DNA of 64,000 nucleotides from an uncultured Pseudomonadales bacterium (GCA_943846685.1 OX044363.1:786001-850000); one strand, 5' to 3'. Positions 29,311 through 39,298 are shown, counted from the first letter of the stretch. Program-made: numbers and translations. The notes: generated from the sequence alone by a model not told the origin.

Positions 29311-30375
29311 TTGAAACGGACATTTATTTTGGTTTTTAGCCTTTTTTGCGCCTATGTGCCGACTGAAGTGACCGCTGAAGAAGTCTCTGGACTCTATAGT
29401 GGACAAGTTTCTGTTGCGGACCAAACAGAGCAATCGCGAAAATCTGGCGTGCGAGATGCCCTTGCTCAGGTGCTGGTCAAATTAACCGGTAATAGCAACA
29501 TTATGCAAGTGCCAGGTATTCAGGAAGCGGTAAGTAATACTGACAATTACGTTGCTGGGGTAGGCTATAAAAGTTTACCTGCCGAGCAGGGCGAGCCAGC
29601 CAAAACCAGTTTGCAGGTGAGTTTTTCCCGTCAGGCGATTGATTATTTAATCCGCTGGGCACAGTTGCCGTTACTTCCCTCTGATCGACCCAAGCTATTG
29701 ATTTGGATTGTGCGCGATGATCCCCAGAGCGGTCGCAAGTTTGTCAGCGATCAGACGTTACCTGAATTTACTCAGCAGTTTGAGGGTCTTATGCAGGATC
29801 GAGGTATGCCCTACCGACTGCCGGATTTTGATCTCGAAGATCAGCTTTCGCTTTCGGTAAATGAGGCTTGGGGCCTACAGGAGAAGGCGATTGAGGCTGC
29901 ATCCCAGCGCTATCAAGCGGATGGCTGGGTGCTGTTGCGTTTCTTTACCACGGCCACCGGTGAAGCTCGCGGCGCCTGGATGTATCAGGTGGGTGATCAG
30001 CGCGGCTTTAATGATGTGCGTGCCGAGACCACTGGGTTATTTGTGCCTTTGGCAGTCAATGGTCTGGTTGATAGCCTCTCGGCGCAGTTCACCTATATTC
30101 CCCAGACCGATACCAGTGAGTTGGTGGTACAGATCAATCGGGTCGATTCGTTCAGCGATTATCAGGCGGTGCTATCACAGCTGCAGAAGCTGGAGCTGGT
30201 GCAGTCTTTAAATGTATTTGCAGTTAAGGGCGATAAGCTTTTCTTAACTCTGGATATTGAGGGCGGTGTTGATCTGCTCGAGTCAGCGTTGGCGCGCAGT
30301 GGTCGTCTGGAAAACCAGACTTCCCAAGCGGCGCGGTTCAGCGGAAATTTAGAATTTGATTGGATTGCCAAGTGA
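29311..30375 (+). CDS. DUF2066-family exported protein
   Basis: 354 residues with a signal peptide (MKRTFILVFSLFCAYVPTEVTA). DUF2066 hallmarks: LYSGQVSVADQTEQSRKSGVRDALAQVLVKLTGNS, GYKS, LQVSFSRQAIDYLIRWAQLPLLPSDRPKLLIWIV and DGWVLLRFF. Function unknown; its place directly upstream of hda is conserved in Pseudomonas-like bacteria. The start is TTG at 29311, with GGAG 8 nt upstream, and TATAAT at 29279-29284 may be its -10 box. The stop overlaps the hda start. Confidence 0.82.
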   Translation: MKRTFILVFSLFCAYVPTEVTAEEVSGLYSGQVSVADQTEQSRKSGVRDALAQVLVKLTGNSNIMQVPGIQEAVSNTDNYVAGVGYKSLPAEQGEPAKTSLQVSFSRQAIDYLIRWAQLPLLPSDRPKLLIWIVRDDPQSGRKFVSDQTLPEFTQQFEGLMQDRGMPYRLPDFDLEDQLSLSVNEAWGLQEKAIEAASQRYQADGWVLLRFFTTATGEARGAWMYQVGDQRGFNDVRAETTGLFVPLAVNGLVDSLSAQFTYIPQTDTSELVVQINRVDSFSDYQAVLSQLQKLELVQSLNVFAVKGDKLFLTLDIEGGVDLLESALARSGRLENQTSQAARFSGNLEFDWIAK

Positions 30376-31076
30376 ATGATTTTCAGCAGTTGAGTTTGGG
30401 TATCAAGTTAGATAACCAGGCTACCTTCGATAATTTTTATGCCCCCAATGGAACGCCACAGCATCTGGCTAAGATGTTGTTGCAGGATGAGGGTAAGCAA
30501 TACGCTTATATATGTGGTTCTTCAGGCACCGGCCTGTCGCATTTATTGCAGGCGCTCTGTCAAACCCATTCACTGCGTCCCGCGAGTGGAGCGGCTATTT
30601 ATCTGCCGTTAAAAGAGTTGTGTGATTACCCGGCGGAGCAGGTTCTGCAGGGTTTGGAGTCCTCCGATATTGTCTGTCTCGACGATTTGGAAGAGGTGGC
30701 TGGGCGTGAGGAATGGCAGGAGCCGTTATTTAATTTCTTTAATCTCTGCAATGAGTCTGGCACGCGTTTAATTATTGCCGCTCATACCTTGCCGGATTTA
30801 TTAGAGGTGGTGTTAGAGGATTTACTGTCGCGTTTAAAGTCGGGAATTTCTCTGCAGTTGGTGGATTACAAGGACGCTGATCTGCGTCGTTTATTGCAGC
30901 ATCGAGCCAGTGGCTTGGGTCTCTATCTCTCTGATGATGTGGCGCTGTTTCTATTGCATAGATTGCCGCGCAATACACATGTGCTGATGGAGTCCCTAGA
31001 GAAGTTGGATGCGGTTTCTCTGCGTGAGCAGCGCCGATTGACGCTGCCGTTTGTTAAGGGTGTTTTGGAGCTTTAG
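30372..31076 (+). CDS. hda: DnaA regulatory inactivator Hda
   Basis: 234 residues from GTG 30372, which overlaps the upstream stop (GTGA); an in-frame TTG at 30360 is less likely. Hda, with the beta clamp, triggers DnaA-ATP hydrolysis to prevent re-initiation. The DnaA-like AAA+ fold is seen in QATFDNFYAPNGTPQHLAKML, YICGSSGTGLSHLLQAL (Walker A with Leu instead of Lys, as usual for this family), IVCLDDLEEVAGREEWQEPLFNFFNLCNESGTRLIIAA, and the C-terminal LLHRLPRNTHVLMESLEKLD. The N-terminal clamp-binding motif appears as QLSLGI rather than QLSLPL. Confidence 0.93.
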   Translation: MNDFQQLSLGIKLDNQATFDNFYAPNGTPQHLAKMLLQDEGKQYAYICGSSGTGLSHLLQALCQTHSLRPASGAAIYLPLKELCDYPAEQVLQGLESSDIVCLDDLEEVAGREEWQEPLFNFFNLCNESGTRLIIAAHTLPDLLEVVLEDLLSRLKSGISLQLVDYKDADLRRLLQHRASGLGLYLSDDVALFLLHRLPRNTHVLMESLEKLDAVSLREQRRLTLPFVKGVLEL

Positions 31077-31097
31077 CTTTGGCCCCAGTTGGGTTTT

Positions 31098-31320
31098 TCT
31101 ATGTCATCCGGACAGAGCAGAGCGAGGAGGGATCTAGAGATCTCTCACATTCGTTCGAGATGACAAGCGTCAGGGATGACAAAGAAACCACCGTCATCCT
31201 GACAGAACGCAGTGACGAAGGACCTCCATCAGATTTCTCCCTCTGGTCGAAATGACAGTGAAAGAGTTCGAAATGACAGAACGTTGTCATCCCGACAGAG
31301 CAAAGCGACGAGGAATCTCG
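31098..31320. repeat. Cluster of GTCATCC-family inverted repeats between hda and sppA
   Basis: Three units: 31103-31164 (TGTCATCCGGACAGAGCAG ... CGAGATGACA), 31193-31257 (GTCATCCTGACAGAACGCAG ... TCGAAATGACA) and a half unit at 31279-31315 (TGTCATCCCGACAGAGC). It fills the whole gap between two converging genes and could serve as a bidirectional transcription stop. No gene. Confidence 0.85.
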
Positions 31321-31322
31321 TC

Positions 31323-33170
31323 CTAATCTGGACAGTCGTCGCAATACAGATAGATACCCCTAGGGTCCGTTAAAGTATTCAAAATCTCCAGTGGCTTCAA
31401 CACCTTCACAACCTGATTCTGCAAACTCTCCGGCAACCAACTGTTAACACCCATAGCGGTTACAGCCGCGCTGATATTGCCATTAATCTCCATCATCACC
31501 TGTTCGATAAAGCTCAAGTTTTTACGTCGATAGTCGACTTTATAGTTGCTGATTCCTGCCAGTGTTGCGGCACTTTTAATCGCATCGTTAAGGTCGCCGA
31601 GCTCATCGACCAGGCCTAACTGCAGAGCTTTCTCGCCAGTCCAAACCCGACCCTGGGCAATTTTATGAATATCGCTAGGGGTTGAGTTGCGCGCATTGGC
31701 GACCAGCTTCAAGAAACGTGTGTAAACGTTCTCCACCCCGGATTGCATAATCATCCCAACTTCTGGGCTCATCGGTTGATCGAGCTGAAACATCCCGGAA
31801 ATATTGGTAGTACCCACCCCGTCGGAGTGGATGCCCAGGGCTTTTAAGGAGTCTTCAAAGGTTGGAATAACACCAAAGACGCCAATCGATCCGGTGATGG
31901 TGGTCGACATGGCGAACACAAGATCAGATTCAGTGGCGATCCAGTAACCTCCGGAAGCGGCATAGCTGCCCATGGAGACAACTACAGGAATATTATTTTT
32001 GCGGGTTGCGGCGATGGCATCGCGGATTACGTCCGAGGCAAAGGCGCTGCCGCCGGGGCTGTCTATGCGCAGGACTACGGCTTTAACCTGATCGTCATCG
32101 CGTATCTCGCTAAAGATATTAGCGATGGTGTCACCACCCACGGTGCCCTCGGGTTGGTTGCCATCAATAATGGTGCCGCTAGCGACAACCAGTGCTATTT
32201 TGGGTTTGGTTTTATCGACTGATTTTAGTTTGCTGAGCTTGATATGGTTGAGATAGGCGGGCATTGAAATACTGGCAAAGTCACCGTTGGCGGTTGGCAG
32301 TATCTGCTCAAGATAGCTGTGAGTTTCACTTCTTGTGGCAACTTGATCGACTAGGCCCTGATCCAATGCCAGTGCTGAGATATCACCATTGGCAGCGGCC
32401 AACCTGCTGTGCATATTGTTGACCAGGTCGTCGATAGCGCCGGTGGGAAGGCCGCGTAGGTGCTCTACCTGAGATGTGTAGTACTTCCACAGCGAGCCCA
32501 GAAGTTCGGTGCGATCGGCCCGCGATTCGTCGGACATACTGTTGGACATATAGGGCTCAACTGCACTCTTATATTTGCCGACTCTAAAGATATGCATATT
32601 GACCTTAAGCTTATCCAGCGCCTCTTTATAGTAACTGTTATAAGAGCCAAAGCCGGTGAGCATAATTCTGCCCATCGGGTTAATAATGATTTCGTCGGCG
32701 TGGGCAGCGAGAAAGTACTGCTGCTGAGAGAAATTGTCGCCAATCGCGATAATAGGCTTGCCGCTTTTCTTAAAGCGTTGCAGGGCGCTGCTGATTTCTT
32801 CCAGTTTGGCGATGCCGCCACCGGCCAGATAGTTGGTGTCGAGCAGAATATGGGTGATACGCTCGTCGTACTGGGCATGGTCGAGAACATCGACTATATC
32901 TCTGACCAGGGTTTCGGCATCCCGTTGATCGGTTTGCGAGAGTGCCTGGGTAAAGGGATCAATATAGGATCGCTGGTCAACCAGTATCCCGCTAGGTGCT
33001 AAATAGAGCGCGCCTTTATCGGGGATTGGCTGAATATCATCGGCAAACATACCGCCAATAATGATAATAAAGAGAAGTAGAAAAGCGAGGCTGATCAGAT
33101 GGCGAATAACATTGACGACTTTGCCGATAAACCTGAAAAACCTTCGTATAAAGCCTATTTTCTCACTCAT
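31323..33170 (-). CDS. sppA: Signal peptide peptidase SppA (67-kDa type)
   Basis: 615 residues (E. coli 618). Inner-membrane serine protease that degrades cleaved signal peptides. One N-terminal membrane helix (about 19-40), then two S49 domains. The catalytic Lys is in the first (the PMGRIMLTGFGSYNSYYKEALDKLKVNMHIFRVGKYKSAVEPY region), and the nucleophilic Ser in the second (VVVSMGSYAASGGYWIATESDLVFA). RIDSPGGSAFASDVIRDAI is the conserved oxyanion region. AAAAGGA precedes the ATG. Last gene of a minus-strand group arsC-wrbA-DUF2069-sppA. Confidence 0.95.
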   Translation of the reverse strand: MSEKIGFIRRFFRFIGKVVNVIRHLISLAFLLLFIIIIGGMFADDIQPIPDKGALYLAPSGILVDQRSYIDPFTQALSQTDQRDAETLVRDIVDVLDHAQYDERITHILLDTNYLAGGGIAKLEEISSALQRFKKSGKPIIAIGDNFSQQQYFLAAHADEIIINPMGRIMLTGFGSYNSYYKEALDKLKVNMHIFRVGKYKSAVEPYMSNSMSDESRADRTELLGSLWKYYTSQVEHLRGLPTGAIDDLVNNMHSRLAAANGDISALALDQGLVDQVATRSETHSYLEQILPTANGDFASISMPAYLNHIKLSKLKSVDKTKPKIALVVASGTIIDGNQPEGTVGGDTIANIFSEIRDDDQVKAVVLRIDSPGGSAFASDVIRDAIAATRKNNIPVVVSMGSYAASGGYWIATESDLVFAMSTTITGSIGVFGVIPTFEDSLKALGIHSDGVGTTNISGMFQLDQPMSPEVGMIMQSGVENVYTRFLKLVANARNSTPSDIHKIAQGRVWTGEKALQLGLVDELGDLNDAIKSAATLAGISNYKVDYRRKNLSFIEQVMMEINGNISAAVTAMGVNSWLPESLQNQVVKVLKPLEILNTLTDPRGIYLYCDDCPD

Positions 33171-33213
33171 TTGGATTCCTTTTCGGTTGCAGTGTCACTA
33201 TATCAGTTAGTAG

Positions 33214-33558
33214 TTATAGATTATTTGTCTGTCTGATGCGTGCATAAAACATCGAAGCACTGAACAGTACAGTGGTTAAAACCAGTTCAGCTATATCCAG
33301 GGCCAGAGGTTCGGGAACACTCAGCTTGTAGACCACAATGACAAAATACATCAGCAGGGCAAAGCCCATCCAGATAAGGTTGCGGACGGTATCGGCAATC
33401 ATTCCGGGAAGAAAAATAAGCAGCGGTATTAGAAAGAAAAGAAAAGCCGCCCAGGGTGCATTTTCCGTCCACAAATTAACCGCAATGGTCAGTATTAACA
33501 GTGCATAACTGCCGCGGGTTAGAAATCTGCTGATCGAGAGTTTAAGTTCAGTGGTCAA
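33214..33558 (-). CDS. DUF2069-family small membrane protein
   Basis: 114 residues with four predicted membrane helices. The order arsC-wrbA-DUF2069 is conserved in Pseudomonas-like genomes, and NAPWAAFLFFLIPLLIFLPGMI fits that family. Function unknown. It lies 11 bp downstream of wrbA and 43 bp upstream of sppA. Confidence 0.75.
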   Translation of the reverse strand: MTTELKLSISRFLTRGSYALLILTIAVNLWTENAPWAAFLFFLIPLLIFLPGMIADTVRNLIWMGFALLMYFVIVVYKLSVPEPLALDIAELVLTTVLFSASMFYARIRQTNNL

Positions 33559-33569
33559 GTTAATCTGCC

Positions 33570-34522
<953 letters not shown>

Positions 34523-34611
34523 CGTCTATCCTTTATCCCTATAGGTTTATAAATGATTAATAAGACTATTGTACGAGCAAATGGTTTTAAACAGAATGGG
34601 AGTTTTTCTCG

Positions 34612-35682
34612 ATGACCAATGGGTTGCAAGCGGGTCTGCAAAATATATCTGATCATATGGTTCGCGGCGGGCATTTTCTGCGCTATCTGGTGCAGCGATT
34701 TAACCGCGATGGCTGTCGGCAAAGTGCCGCGGCTCTAACTTATATGAGTCTGTTTGCGGTAGTGCCGATGCTGACCTTGATGTACAGCATGTTTTCACTG
34801 GTGCCGGCCTTTAATGAGGTTGGTTCGCAGGTTGAGGCTTTTATCTTTTCCAAGTTTTTGCCAAGCAGTGGTCAGGAGATAAGTCAGTATCTGACGGAGT
34901 TTTCATCTCAGGCGCGCAAACTGAGCGCCGCTGGTGTGGTTATTTTGATGGTCACTTCATTTTTGATGTTGGCCAATATAGAGAAGACCTTTAATCATAT
35001 TTGGGCGACTACCGGCAGTCGAAAAGGGCTGGCGGGATTTTTGGTCTACTGGGCGATTCTTAGTCTTGGGCCGCTGCTGCTGGCGGCGGGCATGATGATG
35101 AAAACCTATCTGGTGTCGTTTCAATTGATTGTCGATGAGGTCGATAGTCTTGGGGTATCGGCTATTCTTTTTTCCTATCTGCCCTGGTTGCTGACCTGGC
35201 TGGCCTTTACCCTTCTTTATATAGCGGTTCCCAACTGTAAGGTTCGAACCTCCTATGCGATCTTTGGCGGATTGGTTACCACGGCGCTGTTTGAAACAGC
35301 CAAGACTTTATTTGGTCTGCTGGTGGCCCATTCCAGTTATACCAGCGTATATGGTGCATTCGCGGTAATTCCGTTATTTTTATTATGGATTTATCTGCTC
35401 TGGGTTTTGATTTTGGTCGGTGCCGAGCTGGTGCGCAGCCTCGAGACATTCCGCTATCAGGGCCGCGGCAGTGCCATGCCGGATCTGCTCGCGGTGGTGA
35501 TTATTTTGTGGCAGTGTTGGCGCCGTCAGCAAAAGGGCCAGACCTCTATCGTGACTAGCACTACTGACTGTGGTGGGTCTGGATGCGGAGCATTGGCGAC
35601 GGTTGCGCAATATGCTGTTGGAGAGGCATATTCTCGAAAAGACTGCGAAGGGGCAGTATGTTCTGGTTCGCGATCCAGTTAG
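34612..35682 (+). CDS. YihY-family (UPF0761) membrane protein, C-terminus altered by a frameshift
   Basis: Six-helix YihY/virulence-factor BrkB family membrane protein: LVQRFNRDGCRQSAAALTYMSLFAVVPMLTLMYSM at the N-terminus and GAFAVIPLFLLWIYLLWVLILVGAELVRSLETFRY at the end of the membrane domain. The frame reads normally to about 35553 (WRRQQKGQTSIV), then gives an improbable tail TSTTDCGGSGCG... to 35682. The expected cytoplasmic C-terminal domain continues in the +1 frame to 35866. Dropping one base near 35554 restores QTSIVLALLTVVGLDAEHWRRL. Either a sequencing error or a real mutation. Divergent from arsC. Confidence 0.85.
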   Translation: MTNGLQAGLQNISDHMVRGGHFLRYLVQRFNRDGCRQSAAALTYMSLFAVVPMLTLMYSMFSLVPAFNEVGSQVEAFIFSKFLPSSGQEISQYLTEFSSQARKLSAAGVVILMVTSFLMLANIEKTFNHIWATTGSRKGLAGFLVYWAILSLGPLLLAAGMMMKTYLVSFQLIVDEVDSLGVSAILFSYLPWLLTWLAFTLLYIAVPNCKVRTSYAIFGGLVTTALFETAKTLFGLLVAHSSYTSVYGAFAVIPLFLLWIYLLWVLILVGAELVRSLETFRYQGRGSAMPDLLAVVIILWQCWRRQQKGQTSIVTSTTDCGGSGCGALATVAQYAVGEAYSRKDCEGAVCSGSRSS

Positions 35683-35866
35683 CATTACCCTTAATGATAT
35701 TGTCGGTTGGCTGGGGGGTAATTTTCTTAGCCCGACGGATATGATGAGTGAAAAGCTGGCCGTCGGCCACCCTTGGTATGCAGAGTACGATAGGCTTATC
35801 GGCGATAATCGACAGGCCATAGAACGCAATATGTCGGTCGATTTACAAGACGCTGTTTGCGAGTGA
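35555..35866 (+). pseudogene. Out-of-frame C-terminal domain of the YihY-family gene
   Basis: In the frame shifted by +1 the sequence reads LALLTVVGLDAEHWRRLRNMLLERHILEKTAKGQYVLVRDP and on to a stop at 35866. This is the winged-helix-like cytoplasmic extension seen in the long (~410-residue) YihY proteins of Pseudomonas-like bacteria. It has no start site of its own and is best read as the rest of the preceding gene. Confidence 0.8.
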
Positions 35867-35917
35867 CAATAGTGCAAAATCGATCGGCTAACAAGCCCTG
35901 AATGAAGAGAATGGTTA

Positions 35918-35983
35918 ATGATTAAAAATCAATCTGTATTGCTCTGTTTGCTATTGGCAGGGTGCGGTGGGGATGCTAGCTGA
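35918..35983 (+). pseudogene. Detached lipoprotein signal of the TlpA-like gene
   Basis: ATG 35918 opens MIKNQSVLLCLLLAGCGG, a complete lipoprotein signal peptide with lipobox LAGC, and then hits TGA at 35981-35983. The thioredoxin domain continues in the +1 frame. One extra G in the run GGTGGGG (35966-35972) would explain it. Confidence 0.75.
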
Positions 35984-36368
35984 CTCTTCGGTAGGTTTAG
36001 TGGGTGGCGGTAGTCACAGTTTTAAAAATGATCAGGGTAAGCTCACGCTGATTAATTATTGGGCTATCTGGTGTTCACCCTGTCGCGAGGAGATTCCTGA
36101 GCTAAATCACTTTGCTGAGGAGTACGCAGATCAGTTAACTATTCTCGCGGTTAATTTTGATAATGAGCAGGGTGAGAAGTTGCAGGCTCAGGTTGAGAAG
36201 CTGGGTATTGAGTTTTCATCTTTACAGTCTGATCCAAGAGCGCTTTGGTCTCTAAAGCCGGTGTCGGTTCTTCCTGAAACACTTATTATAGATAGTGAGG
36301 GTGTTTTGCTGCACCGTCTTATTGGGCCGCAGACGCTTGAGTCTCTTAGTGCTTTGATTGCTGAATAG
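35967..36368 (+). CDS. TlpA-like thioredoxin-family lipoprotein, signal peptide in another frame
   Basis: About 133 residues from GTG 35967, or about 148 if the frameshift is repaired. Thioredoxin/TlpA fold with the active-site W-C-S-P-C in LINYWAIWCSPCREEIPELNHFAEEY, NFDNEQGEKLQAQVEKLGI, and the cis-Pro loop VSVLPETLIIDSEGVL. The family reduces disulfides in the periplasm. As read it has no signal peptide and would be cytoplasmic; together with the fragment at 35918 it would be an outer or inner membrane lipoprotein. Same strand as yihY, 50 bp after that gene's true end. Confidence 0.85.
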   Translation: MGMLADSSVGLVGGGSHSFKNDQGKLTLINYWAIWCSPCREEIPELNHFAEEYADQLTILAVNFDNEQGEKLQAQVEKLGIEFSSLQSDPRALWSLKPVSVLPETLIIDSEGVLLHRLIGPQTLESLSALIAE

Positions 36369-36424
36369 TCACACTTATTTGTATCATAAATTTTTAGCCT
36401 TCTTTCTTGTTAGCCTTCAACATA

Positions 36425-36535
36425 TCTGTCATCTCGAACGAATGTGAGAGATCTCTTGCAGGCCACTCCTTACAGGATATGAGTAACCTGATGGAGGTCC
36501 CTCGTCGCTGCGCTCTGTCGGGATGACGGTGGTTT
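36425..36535. repeat. GTCATC-family inverted repeat, reverse order
   Basis: Left arm CTGTCATCTCGAACGAATGTG from 36427 and right arm ...CTCTGTCGGGATGACGG ending about 36529, with about 45 bp between them. It is the same family as at 23400 and 31100 but in the opposite orientation. It lies between the convergent tlpA-like and methyltransferase genes. The rest of the 245-bp gap holds no gene. Confidence 0.8.
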
Positions 36536-36613
36536 CTTTGTCACCCTGAGTGGGTGTGAGACATACAAAGGATGAATGCAGAGGCTATTTTACTCGACAC
36601 AAGAAGTGCATCA

Positions 36614-37444
36614 TCAAGACAAACAGCGCGCGGACTCCCAAGCATGCATAGCGTGCTTTCGGGTTGTCCCCCAGAGATAGCCACCAATATTGCCACTCTG
36701 CTGTAAGACCCGATGACAGGGAATAAAGAACGCCACTGGATTTGAGCCAATCGCAGTACCGACTGCTCGAGCGGCCTTAGGTCTGTCTACCGCATCAGCA
36801 ATCTGTGTGTAACTGGTTAAGGCACCCGCAGGTATTTGCAAGAGTGCTCGCCAGACGCTGACTTGGAAGTTGGTGCCAGTCACATGCAGTGATAGTGGGC
36901 GCTTAAGTTCCTGATGGGTAAAAAGAGATTCAATAATTTTAAGTCTGTCGGAATTCTGATTGCGCAAACTAGCTTTCGGCCAACGCCTTTGCAGGTCATC
37001 AATATGAAGCTCTACTTTATCCTGATCAATAAACGAGAGTTTACAAATTCCCCGCGCCGTAGCTGCGACAAATATATTCCCAAAGGGACTGTTGTAAACA
37101 CCATAGTCGATGGTTAAACCGGCACCGCCACTTTTAAATTCCCCGGGGGTGACCGCTTCCAGTTGTACAAAGTGGTCGTGCAGGCGTGAGGTGCCACTTA
37201 AGCCAATTTCATTGGCCACTGCCAGCAGTGGCTGTGCCTCGGCAAGGAGCTGCTTGGCGCGCTCGACGGTGAGAATTTGCAGATATTTTTTCGGTGTTAC
37301 ACCGGCCCAGCGACTAAACAGGCGCTGAAAGTGGAAGGGACTTAGATTGAGCTGAGCAGCAATCACCTCAAGGGAGGGCTGTTGGTCTGCATGGGCATTA
37401 ATAAATTCTATTGCCTCAGCGATACGTTGATAGTCTGAATTCAT
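36614..37444 (-). CDS. AraC-type regulator fused to methylated-DNA-protein cysteine methyltransferase
   Basis: 276 residues. N-terminal AraC helix-turn-helix pair (about 1-105: QPSLEVIAAQLNLSPFHFQRLFSRWAGVTPKKYLQ, LAVANEIGLSGTSRLHDHFVQLEAVTPGEFK) and a C-terminal Ogt/Ada domain with the acceptor Cys in FIPCHRVLQQSGNIGGYLWG. It removes O6-alkyl groups from guanine. Compared with E. coli Ada it lacks the N-terminal zinc domain that senses methylphosphotriesters, so how it would be switched on as a regulator is unclear. Similar two-domain proteins are common. Confidence 0.92.
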   Translation of the reverse strand: MNSDYQRIAEAIEFINAHADQQPSLEVIAAQLNLSPFHFQRLFSRWAGVTPKKYLQILTVERAKQLLAEAQPLLAVANEIGLSGTSRLHDHFVQLEAVTPGEFKSGGAGLTIDYGVYNSPFGNIFVAATARGICKLSFIDQDKVELHIDDLQRRWPKASLRNQNSDRLKIIESLFTHQELKRPLSLHVTGTNFQVSVWRALLQIPAGALTSYTQIADAVDRPKAARAVGTAIGSNPVAFFIPCHRVLQQSGNIGGYLWGTTRKHAMHAWESARCLS

Positions 37445-37472
37445 AGAAGCAGTATTGCTGACGGTGGATTAT

Positions 37473-38774
37473 TTATCGACCCGAATCTTGCGCTTTATCG
37501 GCGGATAGGAAATAAATCAGAGCACCAACAATAATCATTCCAACCCCAATCCAACCCTCTATCGGCCTTGAGATTAGTACATACACCAAAGTCCACAGAG
37601 TCACGCCCAGATAGATTAACGGCGCAAAAGGATAGGCGAAGGTTTTATAGGCTCCGGCAATATTCATCTTGCGCCAGCGCAGCACAAAGACACCGAGCAC
37701 CGAGAATAGAGTATTTACCCCAAGCACAAAGCTCGAGAAGATCAGCACTGATTCAAAGGTCGCGCTAAGAATAAATAATATGGCTAACAGTCCCTGAAAA
37801 ATAATCGCCGTCATAGGCACGCCATGTTTGTTGTTGCGTGCCAGGGCAGCAAATAACTTAAAGTCTTCACCAATAACCTGCAGCACTCTGGGGCCAGCCA
37901 TGGTCATGGCACTAACCGTTGAGATTAGCAGTAGGGCGAGCATGGCGCCCATGGCGCGACCGGCATTTTCTCCCAGTGCATGGTTGGCTACGATGACACC
38001 TATTTCCAATTTTCCTTCAAGGATGGAAATCGGCGCTGCACTTAAAAAGATAAAGTTAAGTAATAGATAGAGCAGCATAACTATAGCGGTGCCAACAAAC
38101 AGCACGATGGGCAGATTGCGCTGGGGATTGTCCAGTTCACTGGTGACATAGGTGGCGGCATTCCAGCCGGTGTAGGCGTAGTTTACATAGATCAGTGATA
38201 CCGCAAAGGCGCCGCTTAATAACAGTTTTTTATCGCCTGCCTGAGGCATTAGATCGATCGACTGTGGGGTGCCGCCCCAGATAAATATCACTGCGCAAAA
38301 GACCAGAATCAGGAGTATCTTCAAGCCGGTAAAGGCCTGCTGAACGCTGCTGCTAGTCTGTCGGGACAGGCAGTGTATGGCGGTTAACAGAATCACCAGT
38401 GAGACCGCTGACCAGCTCGGTAATATATTCGGGAACACCGCGGATAGGTAAGCGCCAAAGGTCATGGCGGCCAGTGCGACTGGTGCGGCAAAGCCGACGG
38501 TGGCGGAGACCCATCCGGAGATAAAGCCGGCGCAGGGATGGTAAAGTCGCGAGAGAAAATTATATTCACCGCCGGAGCGGGGCAGGTTGGCGCCCAGTTC
38601 GGCGTAGGTCAGTGCGCCGCAGAGTGCAGTTAGACCGCCGATAAACCACAGCATCATCAAGACAAAAAAGGATTGAATACCCAACAGCTGAAAGCCGAGG
38701 CTAGTAAATACCCCGGTACCCACCATATTGGCGACCACAACTGAGATTCCGGTGGTTTTGGAGAACTTTTGCAT
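37473..38774 (-). CDS. APC-superfamily amino acid permease
   Basis: 433 residues with about 12 membrane helices. The N-terminus TTGISVVVANMVGTGVFTSLGFQLL has the substrate-binding unwound helix (GTG), and TALCGALTYAELGANLPRSGGEYNFLSRLYHPCAGFISGWVS is the APC signature. The substrate is an amino acid or amine but cannot be specified. Last part VLISRPIEGWIGVGMIIVGALIYFL. It is 28 bp upstream of the methyltransferase gene on the same strand. Confidence 0.9.
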   Translation of the reverse strand: MQKFSKTTGISVVVANMVGTGVFTSLGFQLLGIQSFFVLMMLWFIGGLTALCGALTYAELGANLPRSGGEYNFLSRLYHPCAGFISGWVSATVGFAAPVALAAMTFGAYLSAVFPNILPSWSAVSLVILLTAIHCLSRQTSSSVQQAFTGLKILLILVFCAVIFIWGGTPQSIDLMPQAGDKKLLLSGAFAVSLIYVNYAYTGWNAATYVTSELDNPQRNLPIVLFVGTAIVMLLYLLLNFIFLSAAPISILEGKLEIGVIVANHALGENAGRAMGAMLALLLISTVSAMTMAGPRVLQVIGEDFKLFAALARNNKHGVPMTAIIFQGLLAILFILSATFESVLIFSSFVLGVNTLFSVLGVFVLRWRKMNIAGAYKTFAYPFAPLIYLGVTLWTLVYVLISRPIEGWIGVGMIIVGALIYFLSADKAQDSGR

Positions 38775-38904
38775 AGGGGCTTCGCTGGTTTTTTGATCAC
38801 TTTACAGCAGTCGATGGGTCGGTGCAGTAAATACCCAGATTGGGGGAAATGGGTTAGACTCGAGTTCAGATAAAATAATAATAACAATAGTGGGGAGTAG
38901 CGGC

Positions 38905-39294
38905 ATGGATAAAGGCTTACGGTTTGGCGTCGTGCTAATGGGCTTGATTGCCCTGTTGGGTGGCCTTGGGTTTGTCTTTGCGCCGACTCAGATGGAGGCG
39001 GATTTTTCTATCCTGGCCAGTCGTGTCGATGGACTTGGAACCATTCGCGGTGATCTGGGCGGTATGTTCTTAATGGCCGCCGGTTTTATGCTCTATGGCT
39101 CACGCCCGGGCAAGAGTGCGTGGCTGGTGGTGCCAATTGTTTTATTGCTCACGGTGCTATTTGGTCGCACGGTTCATATTTTGATTGATGGTATTTCTCA
39201 GCCGGCTATTCGCTCTACATTGGTAGAAATATTTGCTCTCGGGTTTCTTGAATTTTCCCGCCGAAAATTGTCTGTCAGTGATCACCAGGTCTAA
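38905..39294 (+). CDS. Small membrane protein (DUF4345-like)
   Basis: About 129 residues with four predicted membrane helices. ATG 38905 is chosen because GGGGAG stands 7 nt upstream; a GTG at 38890 is in frame. Composition and the motif TIRGDLGGMFLMAAGFMLYG resemble DUF4345-type proteins, a family match made from memory only. It ends 4 bp before the DUF3604 gene, so the two are probably cotranscribed. Confidence 0.65.
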   Translation: MDKGLRFGVVLMGLIALLGGLGFVFAPTQMEADFSILASRVDGLGTIRGDLGGMFLMAAGFMLYGSRPGKSAWLVVPIVLLLTVLFGRTVHILIDGISQPAIRSTLVEIFALGFLEFSRRKLSVSDHQV

Positions 39295-39298
39295 ATAA

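Noticed and set aside
35540..35570. Programmed ribosomal frameshift in yihY
   Set aside because: There is no slippery heptamer or pseudoknot evident, and the next gene shows a similar defect, so error or mutation is simpler.
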